From Pieris napi (lineage: Eukaryota > Arthropoda > Insecta > Lepidoptera > Pieridae): 64,000 nucleotides of DNA. The notes beneath the pieces were generated by a model. That model worked only from the letters and a program-made list of their open reading frames with translations, ran no database searches and was not told the DNA's origin. Of the stretch, positions 1-11,270 are shown piece by piece. The DNA lies in contig NC_062249.1 in the NCBI RefSeq assembly GCF_905475465.1, positions 8,258,501 through 8,322,500 on the forward strand, in the 5' to 3' direction. Position numbers and translations under genes: made by a program. How positions within the stretch are numbered: position 1 is the first letter of the stretch; every line of letters starts with the position of its first letter.

Positions 1-2574
1 TAACTAATGTCCACATTTTGTAAAATAGCCAACTGGGTCTTAGCAAAAGGTCCAAACCAACAAACAAAAAAAATGGTAATTTTTTTTTTTCCCATAATAA
101 AATAATAATGATATTGATATGTATTAAAAACACCATCGGTGTTCAAGTCTCAATCGCTCTCTCCCTCTTTTCTTTGACAAAAACGCTGCATATTTTCGTG
201 CAGACTTCAGAAAAAATACTTATCGAAAGCACAACAAATACTTGAACTATTACTACTACAACCCTTCTTTAGAGTATTATTTTTCATCAACATATTTCAA
301 CGCACTCAAAACTTACTTATTATATTAAGCTATCACTTTTATTAGGATACTATCACTTCTGGAGATGAATTAAATGTGAAATTACTTTATCAAATAATTT
401 GACATTACTTTGTCAAATACAACCTCATTGGTAACCGATCAAGATGATACAATAATTTTCTTACATTATTAAATTTCATTACAACATTTAATCAATTCTG
501 TTTTAAGATATTTTATCATCAGACATAATGAAAGTATTTCATATCCATTATTAAGACCAATAACAAAAATAAAATAAAAAAAAACTAACCAAGTATTGAT
601 TGGTTTGTAGGGAATACATAATATGTTAAAAGGTCATATGTAATTTTGAATTTCTAAGCACATAGCCACAGTACACAAAAAGAACAACAGCCTTAGCAAG
701 CAAGTTAAATTGTCGACATGACGTGACATCGAAGTTTCAGATTTGTTAATGAAATTGAGACTTATGTCTGTTTGATGCTGTATCAAAAAGCAACCCTTTG
801 TAATATACCCAAAGTGAATTACCGCAAAAGAAATGTCATGAAAGACTAGGCTCTGCAGTATGTTAACATTCAGCAGAGTCTTACTCATTTGAAGTAAATC
901 AAACTTCTTTATCAGCAATGCCAACTTTGAATGCTCCCATTTAACATGGTGCATGTAAAATTGACTACGGGAGGATTACTAATTCCTCCTTAAAACCTAA
1001 ACTTGCGAATGCTTGCTTCTTATATATTTTAAATCTCTAAGCAGCAAAAAAAAAATATAATAATATTAATACCTCATAATATTCAGTCTTACTGTGTCGT
1101 TGTCCTATAGAGTCATCTTACCAGGTCATCTTTTTCATCTTTGCTACCCTTGCTCTCACTTAAAACCAGAAATACCATCACCTTTCTAATAGTACCCTGA
1201 TGCGAGGCCCTGTGTAATACAACACCCATGACTGAAATATTATCCAATTGATTATTATCGATTCGCGGTAGAGGGCTCGTTTGTTGTTCTCATGTTAAGA
1301 TCTAGAAAAATCAAAGCAAAATCAATTCTATTTTAACGGGCAAAATGCACAGCCTAGGACAGTGCACAAATTACCAGTCCTTCAGTTCTGGTTTTTTATT
1401 TTTCCGTTCCCAGTTTGATACTCTGTAAGGCCGTATTACGGGTAATATAATTGTCGCTTAGCTTTATCTTAATTCCTGTACAAGTTTTAAAACCAATCCC
1501 TAAAAATTATTTGAAGAATCCCTCAACAAATAAGTATCTATAGTTTCATTCCATTTCCTTATTAACGTTAATCATTAATATATTAACAAATTAACGACTA
1601 TTCAACAGTAATAGCGCTTTTACTGTTATCATTCTTATTAAATTCATTTCACCATGTCAAAGCGCCAAATGGCGCCAATGTCGGCTGCCATTATCACAAT
1701 ATCGCATTAAGCAATCAACATCAAATTCATAACTATTAATACCTGCGGTATAAACGAAAGGTAGAGGTAAGAAAAAATAGACCGAAGCATTTTATTACTA
1801 CTTCAATACCTATGAAACTGAAAAACAATCAATGTTAAACTCATCATTTGACACTCAAAACATTTTCGTTTCCTCTTGAGATTCTAGACATCAAATTTGT
1901 TCTGAATCTTTCTTTGAAGTAACGCTACATTTGTCCAATCGATTTTAAGAAATATCTTCTATGTTTGGACTAACGATCTACTAATTGTCTCGCCACGGAC
2001 TTAAATTTGTAGCCTTTTCGTGAGATATACGTAAACTATCATTTAGACCGTACACCGATATTATTTTGCGTCACCTTACTTTGTAGTGGCAACGCCTGCG
2101 TAGCCACTCGATCTGCTGCAGCTTCGTGGTAAGTTTAACTTACGACTGCCCTATAGCCTGCACCTACTGCATTGGAAAGCAAGCTGCTTTAGTCTCACCA
2201 ATGAAACAACCATAAGGTTCGACTTCTATATGCCTCGTCCCTAAAACGACTTCGTAACTCAGGACTAAAACCCTGGATTCTTATTGGGTCTAGTCATACT
2301 GGAAACAATCGTTACACAAAAGAAAAACATTGTACATTATTACTCCAGCCATCTTAATCTATAAGGATTGGCGTCGATTCTAAGTAACAAAGACACTCTA
2401 TAAAATCAAATAATTTTTTTTTTTATTAATACATATATTTAAGATAGTTTAGAATATTATTCAACGTAGTAATAAAAAAAAAAAATTGTTTGTATTGATT
2501 ATATATATAAAACATTTAAGCTTTAATTACCAATAAAATATACTTCAAACAATACGTTTCAATTGAATTTTCGT
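1..2574. other. AT-rich stretch, no gene recognised
   Basis: This is AT-rich noncoding DNA with poly-A and poly-T runs. The longest open frame (minus, about 634-954, 106 codons) has no family motif that I recognise and no supporting codon bias, so I do not call it. A slightly more GC-rich patch lies near 2080-2290, and I cannot assign it. Confidence 0.6.
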
Positions 2575-3480
2575 ATAACAAAGTCATAATATGATATTAA
2601 ACTAACCTTCTACGATAAATGGCGAAAATTATTGTAAAATTTATTACTTTTGTAAATACCTTAATATTAAACTAACTGAACTTCTAAAAATGAATAATTA
2701 TTTTAAAGTATAAATTATATATGTAAAAACCTTATTATAATAACAGTCACTAAATAATTTCTAAAAATGGTATAAAATATATATAAAAATAAAAAATTGA
2801 AATAATTAGTTCTGTAAAAATATTATAATATTAAACAGACTTGAAACTTCTAAAAATAATAAATTAATTAAATGTAAGTTATTATAATATTCAACTTGCC
2901 AAATAATTTCAAAAATGGTAAAACATTTATAATAAAGTAGTCTGTAAAAATAAAACTTTATTAAAATATTCAACTCACCAAAGAACCTCTAAAAAAAATG
3001 GTAAAATTATTATTATAAAAAATAAATTAGTTCTGTAAGAAACTTATTATAGTATTAAATCGGCTTGGAACTTCTAAAAATAATAAATTAATTAAATGTA
3101 TCTTATTATAATATTCAAGTTGCCTAATAATTTCAAAAATGGTAAAACATTTATAATAAAGTAGTCTGTAAAAATAAAACTTTATTAAAATATTCAACTC
3201 ACCAAAGAACCTCTAAAAAAAAAATGGTAAAATTAAAATAAATTAGTTCTGTAAGAAACTTATTATAATATTAAATCAGCTTGGAACATCTAAAAATAAT
3301 AAATTCATTAAATGTATCTTATTTTAATATTCAAGTTGCCTAATAATTAAAAAAAAAATGGTAAAACATTTATAATAAAGTAGTCTGTAAAAATAAAACT
3401 TTATTAAAATATTCAACTCACCAAATAACCTCTAAAAAAAAAAAATTGTTAAAATATGAGACAAAATTAAACTAATTACT
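2575..3480. repeat. AT-rich tandem array with three-monomer higher-order repeat
   Basis: About twelve diverged monomers of 61-89 bp follow each other. Each contains a core like AATATTAAAC followed by CTTCTAAAAATGG. From about 2804 the array is organised as a higher-order unit of three monomers. The phrase AATTAGTTCTGTAA recurs at 2804, 3025 and 3241, a period of 221 then 216 bp, and the units match each other far better than neighbouring monomers do. There is no coding potential. This is satellite-like, and array length elsewhere in the genome is unknown. Confidence 0.85.
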
Positions 3481-3498
3481 TGTGTAATCTGTCGTAAA

Positions 3499-3864
3499 TC
3501 TTAATATATAAATTACGTGTCACGTTGTTTGTCCACTATCGACTCCTGACTACCGAACCGATATCAAATATTTTGCACACCGTGTGCAGTTTGATCTAAC
3601 TTAAAAGATAGGATAGCTTACATTTCAATTTATATTATTTTATTGCAAAATATTTGTTTATTATTGAACAGTCACAATTCTAACAGATGGCGCTGTGTTG
3701 AAAGTACCAACGTTTCACATAAGCTACAATTCAACGGCATAACAACCAATAAAGCATGGTGGTCCCCATGACTAGTGTTCTCCTACCGTCTCCCTTGAAT
3801 AGTTTACTACTATGTAATATAAGAAAAACCTTAGCCACAGCAACGCGCTTGGCCGGTCTGCTAG
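3499..3864 (+). mobile_element. Non-autonomous Helitron-like element, family A
   Basis: The 366-bp element starts with TC (TCTTAATATATAAATTACGT) and ends with GGCCGGTCTGCTAG. It sits between A and T, the canonical Helitron insertion dinucleotide. The same sequence recurs, inverted and 3'-truncated, at 59789-60140, and its 3' end recurs at 17427. It encodes no protein. Naming it Helitron-like rests on these termini and on recall of similar lepidopteran elements. It directly abuts the tandem array on its left. Confidence 0.75.
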
Positions 3865-3869
3865 TATCT

Positions 3870-5084
3870 TATAATAATGATTCAATTTATTTCGACTAAA
3901 CCGACGGTAAGTATTATAAAAATATGTAATGTAACAGCTTTAAAATAAATAACGTTATATGTTTTACAGGACAGGTTCGGTGGCCGTCGATGCATAACTC
4001 ATAGCAAAATCCCGAGTACATACCTCGCCATAATGTCTCCCTACCAGAACGTTTCTTAAACACGCACTAAACACTCACTATACAATTCTAATTAGTGGAC
4101 GTAACTACATATTATCAATTATAATTATCAAAAACTATATATACATCTAACGTAACTCGAGTAAATCTCAACAAAGACTAATAAAAACATATGAGGATCG
4201 GCCGAGTAAAAATATTTGGGATCACCCTCATCAAATATTATAAAATTATGTATTTCGAACACTCGTATAGGATTCATTTTCTTCCATTTATGTTAGGTAG
4301 GTATGAAGGACTTCAGCTGGGAAGTTTTGATTTTCATCGATATAAGACGACAAGACAGGGCCGACGGGTTATAGTTAGTAAAAAATTTAGATAACCTAAA
4401 ACAGCACAGTCCCACACTTCCTACGCAATAGCACAGTCTTCCGTTAGTAAAAATACAAAACTTCATAATCGTAAGCTAGGTTTCATAACAAATGTAACTA
4501 ATTTACCTTCAAAGGTGTAATAAAAATAATAAAAAAAAGAGTACCTACATCTTTAGGTTACAAAATGTAGAAAGGAAAAAAAAATCGCATACCTCGTGGG
4601 CGTTAATCCTTTACACCAAGGATATGATATACCATATCAGTTTACCTCGATGGCATCCCGCTCTTCTGATTTGTTAGGGCTAGTTGATCTGGTTCTTAGG
4701 GTAGGAAATTAAACACTCCAATGATGACTTGATTTACTATATTTCACACACTGACCCTACGTAAAATGTATAAACACCAACTTGAACAAAGGAATTGCCT
4801 GTGCGCATGTGCTACAAGCTGTTTTATCCTTTAGTCCCCACTCTGACTCGACCTTCCCACTTCGGGCAGTTATTCGAGTCAATTCGTAACAATTCGTAAA
4901 TAACCGAACGAGTCAAATGAGTAATTATTGCACATGCGCACTTGTAGCAAAAGAATATGTTTCATAAATTATTTAGAATATTATTAAATAAATAATAAAA
5001 GCTAACACAAGATAACAATAGACTTAAGACAGTTCATGACTTTCTACATTTTTGATTTTTTTATACATAACTGGACAGATGTTT
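3870..5084. other. No gene recognised
   Basis: This is AT-rich noncoding sequence. The only structure seen is a 12-bp inverted pair, GTGCGCATGTGC at 4801 and its complement at 4930, around a GACTCG-containing spacer. It may be the remains of a small fold-back element. The 67-codon frame at 4191 resembles nothing I know. Confidence 0.5.
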
Positions 5085-5474
5085 GGCCACAATCTCATGC
5101 GGTTTTTGGATTGCACGCGAGGAGCTTAAATGAACCCATATTAAATTAGGGAAGATGTAAGGAGGCAAGGAGTTCCACTCCTTTGCCTTCAAGAAACGAC
5201 GATTCAAATCGTGCGGCGACTGGGGATGACAACAACGAAGTTCCGTCCAGCGTTGTTTGAAAGGGGATCACGGAATCAGGTTGTGTAGTTCCATGAAGCA
5301 TTTTCGAGAGTGCAATATATAGAAGACTGAAAGGCAGGCAACTGCACGGCGATGGTCAAGACTAAAGAGTTGGGATTCAACGAGAGAATGATTTGTTAAA
5401 CAAGTTCCATAAGATGGAAATAACATTGCAGTTGTAGTTGAAATACCACTAAAACTGCTGTTATGTGTTACCAT
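5085..5474 (-). pseudogene. Non-LTR reverse transcriptase C-terminal remnant
   Basis: Read on the minus strand, this GC-richer stretch encodes phrases typical of the C-terminal end of lepidopteran LINE ORF2 proteins. A clear example is ACLSVFYILHSRKCFMELHN followed by LIP near 5268-5340. A degraded continuation downstream, around 5160-5230, is interrupted by stops. The catalytic domain is missing. This is an old 5'-truncated insertion. The clade is not determined; it is Jockey-superfamily-like by analogy. Confidence 0.6.
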
Positions 5475-6944
5475 CTAGGGCACAGCACTAGGTAACACTA
5501 GGTAATAACCCTAATAGAGATATCATGGCCAAGGCGATTTTGTATGCTTTCCATACAAAGAACTACATTCGGCTTGTCCGTGGCGCTGTTATTGCGACGC
5601 TATCGCCTTTAGGAGTTACAGAGTACCAGTGCCAGTCTAAACATACAGTATACTTACTGGTAGTTAAACTAATGTCAATTTTAATCTATTGTTTAAATAA
5701 AGAGATTTAAAAAAAACCTTTATACTTCTTACGAGTTTTATTACATTATTTACATTTGACGTTTCTTTTGTAGTTTTGTCAACAATCTGCCAAGTTGACA
5801 AAATATTAATACTAGTGATTAGGTATCTTAAAATACAGAGTAATAATGAAACAAATTTGCGTTAATATTCAATTTTATTAGAGTTAAATACAAAATAAAA
5901 ATTTAACCCATTTTCAAGGAAATAACTTTCTTAATATTAAATCTGGTGTCTATTTACAAAACCATAAGCCGGCCTTCTTAAATCCTTTTTGTGCAAACAC
6001 TCAGATGAATAAAGATTTACTCTCTCAGAACTTAATATAATGCAACGAAGCGGCTCTTGTTAAAATATTTTATCAAAGCGTAATATCTTCTTTAATCTCA
6101 CTAAAGTTTAAAAATATTGAAAAAGAAAACCATAAATCGTTTGTATTAAAAATCAAACATATAGTACAATAAGATATCGAGAATTAATAATAATAGTGTC
6201 ATTGCTAGTGTTTTAAAAAGTAAAAATATTTGGTACTATTGCATATCTGGCTTGGTAGTAGTAGTATTAGCCTGTCTTAAAAATATCAGATGGTAGAAAC
6301 AGAAGACGCAAAAGGTTCATGACGGGACACAAACGACTGATTGCGTGGCGGAGTGTAAAGTAAATCACCTGTTTCCGCATAGGATTGTTGGTTGTTATAG
6401 ACAGCAATCCTTGCGTAAATTCAACATACGTTGAATGTATGTAAAGTATTTCCCTGCAAACGAAAGGCACAGATCAGCCTAACACATGAAAATCATATAG
6501 CGGGACAACGATAGAAGATATAATTAATATTCGCTAAAGAGTTGCCAACATACGAAAACAGGCTAGCGCACTTTAAGATGTTGTCATTGGAGAATCGTAG
6601 AAAATTCATTGACATATCGTTGGCATAGATAGGTTGGATTTAAGAATCAGGTTGATTACCCCAACCCTCTAGATACCTCAGGAATTCTATCATCCCATTT
6701 GTACCTCCTTTCAGAAGAACGCGTTATCGATATCCAGGTTGAACATTCTGATAAACGAGGTCTGGATATCCATAGTTGCTCCCCACACTTTGAAATCAAT
6801 TTTATTTTAGATTTTATAATTACTTTTTTGGTTTAATTTTTTTATCTCTTCGTGTTTGTTATACATAGTATAGTAAATATTGTATTTTATTTTTCTCGTA
6901 CCAGAGTATCAGCGTGCCGAGCGTTGGCAAGCTTTTATAAATAA
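5475..6944. other. No gene recognised
   Basis: This is AT-rich noncoding DNA. The short frames at 5525-5710 and 6267-6470 show no family motifs. A GC-richer patch at about 6650-6790 is unassigned. Confidence 0.5.
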
Positions 6945-7173
6945 ACTAGTGGACCCGACAGACGTTGTCCTGCATGATATTTCAAGCAATTAGTAAAGCA
7001 AAGTATGAAAGTACCGACTGCAGCGCCATCTGGCGGGCTGATTTGTCTAACCACTATCTAAACCATTCCCAGATCCCCTTGAACACACACAAAAAATTTC
7101 ATCAAAATCGGTCCAGTCGTTTGAGAGAAGTTCAGTGACATACACACTCACAGAAGAATTATATATATAAAGA
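6945..7173 (-). mobile_element. Non-autonomous Helitron-like element, family C
   Basis: On the minus strand the element begins with TC followed by TTTATATATATAAT and ends with GTCTGTCGGGTCCACTAG. It is flanked by A on the 5' side and T on the 3' side. A short GC-rich hairpin-forming segment precedes the CTAG end, as expected for Helitrons. It is 229 bp with no coding capacity. Confidence 0.7.
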
Positions 7174-7462
7174 TAAGTATGCTGCGGTTAAATTCTTAAT
7201 CGACGTACTCAATTATACAAAAACTCTTCATAAAAACATTGATCGAACTTACATAAAATTATAATAATTATGCAAATTATTTGTCATAATGTTGAGATCA
7301 GTGGGACACTTTGATCCGCGGTGAAACCTTCCACTTTCACCAAGGCCGAGTTGGCGCCGCTGCCCCTCCATCGTTATATCATGGAGTATATTGCGGGAGG
7401 CATAACTTTCCTTTTAATATCCTATTACGTTGGTTTTGTAATTATCCTATAATACTTTAATA

Positions 7463-7490
7463 AAGGGTATTTCAACAAGAAGTTTGTTTT
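7463..7490 (+). repeat. Left terminal inverted repeat of mariner-type element
   Basis: This 28-bp arm pairs with 8731-8758. Mismatches fall at positions 7 and 20. It is the expected transposase binding site. Confidence 0.9.
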
Positions 7491-7575
7491 TCAATTGTGG
7501 CAACACCGAGAACGTGATAGTTTTGACATTTAGTTTTTGGCGGTATTCGTAGCAGGTGCTTTGGCAATTATTACA

Positions 7576-8652
7576 ATGAATTCAATTTTGCTCGAAAATC
7601 GCATTAAAATAATTCAAATCCACTATAAAAATGGTGGTTCTGTTAAAGTTACATTTCGTAAAATTCGTGATATTTTCGGCCAGCATAATCGTCCTTCTGA
7701 GACCGCTGTTAAGAATTTGGTCGCGAAATTTGAGTCGACAGGCTCGGTACAAAATGTGCCAACACCAACACGTGTTCGACCGGGTCGTTCAACAGAAAAC
7801 ATCGCCGCCGTGAGCCACAGTGTTGAAGAAGATCAAAATTTGTCAATTTCACGACGTTCTCAACAATTGGGGTTATCCAAAAGCACAACATGGCGAATTT
7901 TGCGAAAGGATTTGGCTTTGAAGCCTTACAAGATTCAACTGGTGCAGGAATTAAAGCTGATCGACCATTCAAATCGCCGCAGATTCGCTCAGTTCATTCA
8001 GGAACAACCTGCTGGTTTTTCTGAAAAAATCATTTTTTCAGACGAAGCCCATTTTCATTTGTCAGGGTACGTCAACAAGCAAAATTGTCGCATTTGGGCT
8101 TCTGAAAATCCTAAAGCAATTATTGAGAAGGCTTTGCATACTCAACGTGTTACTGTGTGGTGCACTATGTGGTCTGGAGGCGTGATTGGGCCGTTTTTTT
8201 TCGAAGATGAGGCTGGAAATGCGGTAACAGTCAATGGATCACGGTATCGCGAGATGTTAACCACTAAATTTTGGCCTATTATTGATGACATGGATATCAC
8301 TGAAATGTGGTTTCAACAGGACGGTGCCACATGTCACACAGCCAATGAAACGATCAATTTATTGCAAACCAAATTTCCCGAGCGCATAATTTCGCGAAAT
8401 TCAGCTGTTAAGTGGCCAGCCAGATCGTGTGATTTAACACCACTGGATTATTTTTTGTGGGGCTATGTTAAAGACAGAGTCTATACGGAACCAATCGAAT
8501 CGATTGCAGCCTTAAAAGTCAAAATCCGTGATGTCATTAACGAAATAGACCCTCCATTTTGCCAAAAAGTGATTAAAAATTTTGATGAAAGAATCAACAT
8601 CTGTCAGCGTGGTCGTGGTGGACATTTGCCAGATATCATTTTTCATTCATAA
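7576..8652 (+). CDS. Mariner-type transposase (DD41D)
   Basis: This 358-residue protein should cut and paste the element that carries it, binding the terminal repeats and joining to TA. I take the ATG at 7576. The frame is open further upstream, but only from a TTG. The N-terminal 110 residues are a paired-like helix-turn-helix DNA-binding region. A GRS motif (residues 70-72) lies between the two helical parts, and the SKSTTWRIL recognition-helix pattern is at 101-109. The catalytic domain has SDEAHFHLSG (D156), QQDGATCHTA (D249) and DLTPLDYFLWG (D291). The last two are separated by 41 residues, which places it in the DD41D group rather than classical mariner (DD34D) or Tc1 (DD34E). The protein ends in LPDIIFHS. 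Length is normal for the superfamily, and no frameshift or internal stop is present. Activity is inferred, not shown. Confidence 0.93.
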   Translation: MNSILLENRIKIIQIHYKNGGSVKVTFRKIRDIFGQHNRPSETAVKNLVAKFESTGSVQNVPTPTRVRPGRSTENIAAVSHSVEEDQNLSISRRSQQLGLSKSTTWRILRKDLALKPYKIQLVQELKLIDHSNRRRFAQFIQEQPAGFSEKIIFSDEAHFHLSGYVNKQNCRIWASENPKAIIEKALHTQRVTVWCTMWSGGVIGPFFFEDEAGNAVTVNGSRYREMLTTKFWPIIDDMDITEMWFQQDGATCHTANETINLLQTKFPERIISRNSAVKWPARSCDLTPLDYFLWGYVKDRVYTEPIESIAALKVKIRDVINEIDPPFCQKVIKNFDERINICQRGRGGHLPDIIFHS

Positions 8653-8730
8653 TTGCCAAACTTTTCTCTTTGTAATACAATAAAAATTTTATTCATTTTC
8701 CTCTAAATTCTTTGTTTTATTTTGTTTTAG

Positions 8731-8758
8731 AAAACAAAGTTCTTGTTGAAAAACCCTT
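8731..8758 (-). repeat. Right terminal inverted repeat of mariner-type element
   Basis: This arm is the reverse complement of 7463-7490, with two mismatches. TA follows at 8759. Confidence 0.9.
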
Positions 8759-8760
8759 TA

Positions 8761-10131
8761 TAATCGGATTACATGGGGACATTGGTGTTGAAATAACTAC
8801 TATACATATTTCCTTAATCAAACTTAAGGCTTAAGCCCAAAAGCTAGATTATGGGTAAGGTTAGTACTAGAGCTTAAAATTTGAAATAGAAGTTAGAAAA
8901 AAACGACGAAACCTTCTTTGTTTCAACGCTAAATACCTTTATAGATAAGCATCATGTATATGACCGAATTGGTAAGATTCAGTCAAATCTTACAGAAGAG
9001 CTTTTGTTTATGTTGTTATTGTCACAATTGAAGAAAACGCAAGACTTGCATTTTACGCTAAAACACTTGCTAACTTGTAGGTAACATATTCTAATAAATA
9101 TATTAAAATTTGAAATACATTCAGTTAGTATATCCTAATTTTGTTGGGTAAACGAATTTATATAATAAACATAGTAATATAACCAAAACATAGTAAATCG
9201 AATGCTTAAGATTTTTACAACTTTTTTGCTATAGTATTAAATATTTACGCAATGCCCAAGGGTGCATATGAGGTCCATTATTCGTAAGTTTAAAATATGT
9301 GTATTAATAAGCCGTAAATTAAAAATATTGAAAAAACAAATACAATTATATTATGTTTTAGAAAATATGAGGTACGTAGGTTTGGTAGGACCACCTGTCA
9401 ATTTCACGCTTTCGATTAAGGTCGACGGCTGTGACCGAAAGTTCAATGTCGCTATAAACAGTTACTGTTAGCAATTTTTTTAATAAATATTTTTTACCGT
9501 CTAACAAAGGCATTTTCTTACATGTCTGATGTGTATCAGGCGAACAAACAAATGGTACAATTATTATATGATTTTTGTTAGAAAGCTAACGTGATCGAGA
9601 TGTTTTTTACAATTTATGAAAGTTATCAGTTTTAGTTAGCTGGGGAAAAAATCGAGAATATAATGCGCATATTTTTAAACATATGCTTGACTTAATATTT
9701 TCCGTTGCAATGTTTGCTAGTACCACTCTGTTAGTGGAATTTATTTAAAACATATAATCTTATAAACACTGTAGACGCTAAGAAATATGTTTTATATTTA
9801 ATGTCATTGTTCACGCTATGCTACACAGTTATTAAGTCATAGTTATTATTGAATTGCTATGTTGTAATATACTATTTATTATACAAAGATTCGCTTAACT
9901 TAAAACACTTTTTTCATGTTATTTTAGAATAAAACTTATAGAAGCTAATAGTAAACTATACATAAATTAACAAGAAAACAAAAACATTGTTTGTTACGAT
10001 TTTTGAGGCCAGGTTTCTAGTAAGTATATATGAAGTAATCGTGATATTTTGTACAACAATTATTCTATAAACAAAATTAGATGATATAATATGTCTATTA
10101 ATAAATTTCAATATTTAAAAAGGCTGTATAT
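8761..10131. other. AT-rich stretch, no gene recognised
   Basis: I see no repeat family, transposase motif or convincing exon here. The 69-codon frame at 9262 is unsupported. Confidence 0.5.
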
Positions 10132-10271
10132 GTGTCAAATAATGTCCTAACATTATTTGACACCTTTGCATGCAATAAGTACCTATACTTATTGCATGCA
10201 AAACCCAATTTTTTTACCTTTAATTTTGTAAGATTTATAATAAAATAAATATTATTTTATTATAAATCTTA
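10132..10271. repeat. Three consecutive perfect hairpins
   Basis: Hairpin 1 has arms 10132-10144 and 10151-10163 (13 bp, loop TCCTAA). Hairpin 2 has arms 10165-10181 and 10186-10202 (17 bp, loop CCTA, core TTTGCATGCAATAAGTA). Hairpin 3 has arms 10229-10247 and 10253-10271 (19 bp, loop AATAT). All stems are perfect. There is no open frame. They could be a cruciform-prone site, a small transposon end or a structured noncoding RNA, and I cannot tell which. Confidence 0.85.
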
Positions 10272-11270
10272 ACAGCCAATGTAATCACAGCACTATTGTA
10301 ATCATATTACGAGCCTTGCCGGTAGAAGGATTCTATTAGTTTTATACATTACGCGAGAGTTTCAGCATAATACGTCATATTTAAGCAAATTTACACAAGC
10401 ATAATGAATTTTACACCAAAACCTTCCGGATGAAGAATTACTTCCTCACTTTAATGTAGTGTTTAGATGAACTAGGTTTATTTAATTCTTGATGGTTCTA
10501 TCACAGAATCATCGATTGACGTTAGCCACGTCTCATCTGCCCCTAGGAGAGCTTCTTCTGCTTTCCTCAGCGAATAAGTATCGCAATACACCAAGAAAAT
10601 GCTCCCAATATTAAAGGTACACTGCCACAGCGACACTTTACAAAAATCGATTTATTTTTCTATTTATCAATTTTTTATTTTTATTATTAACACTATGTAG
10701 TTAAGAATGTTGTAAGTACTGTATATTGCTGGAAATAAGATTTACTCGTATTGTATATTTTTGTAATACTTTCATGGTATAGGTTGGCCTGATAGATGGT
10801 TCTTAAGCCGAATCTGCTTCAAACCAAAAGATTCAATTCAGTTACGGTACACTTTATGGGTCTTTGCATTAGATTTCGGCACCTATTTTGTTTTTTATTT
10901 ATAAGTAGCGGTGGATCTGCCTGACATATGTTGATTATTGTAGGTACAGGTTTCCTGAATATTTATTTAACAGTGTTAATAACACACGAAGTTACTTGAC
11001 TTCTATTGGTACAAAGTAACTTGAGAAGTTTACGCACTACGGGGTTATTCAGAGTCGAAACTTAGCGAGTTGACTAAGTCCCGATTCTGAGGGTGTTACT
11101 CCTCTCATCCTCTGTCATAGTCTTTGACCCGATATTGTAATCAAAACAAAGACTCGTACATCTTCATAAGCAAATATCTTTAGCAGAATAATGCTAAAGA
11201 ATGTGAATAGAAAATGGACATTTACTACAATAAAGTAAGTTATTGAGACTGGCCGTCAGTTTGGTTGCTA
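10272..11270. other. Noncoding stretch with one dispersed repeat
   Basis: Positions 10569-10650 carry a repeat (GAATAAGTATCGCAATACA ... GGTACACTGCCAC) that recurs at 48620-48690 and, inverted, at 34998-35083. Its family is unknown to me. The rest shows nothing recognisable. Confidence 0.55.

Larger units (their letters stand above)
7463..8758 (+). mobile_element. DD41D mariner/Tc1-type transposon, apparently complete
   Basis: This 1296-bp element is bounded by 28-bp terminal inverted repeats beginning AAGGGTWTTTCAACAAGAA, with two mismatches between the arms. It is flanked on each side by TA (7461-7462 and 8759-8760), the target duplication of the Tc1/mariner superfamily. It contains a single open transposase gene. 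An AATAAA signal follows the stop at about 8679. Intact ends, an intact frame and the TA duplication together indicate a recent insertion that could still be mobile. Confidence 0.93.

Noticed and set aside
634..954. 106-codon minus-strand frame as a gene
   Set aside because: No motif, no neighbouring exon signals and no repeat match. Its length can arise by chance in this much sequence.
2575..3480. CRISPR-like array
   Set aside because: The repeats are diverged, contiguous, AT-rich monomers with no unique spacers, in a eukaryotic context.
4801..4941. Fold-back element bounded by GTGCGCATGTGC inverted pair
   Set aside because: Only 12 bp match, flanks do not continue the pairing and no target duplication is visible.
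7537..7575. Upstream extension of the mariner transposase
   Set aside because: The extension begins at a TTG and adds 13 non-conserved residues. The ATG at 7576 fits the usual N-terminus.
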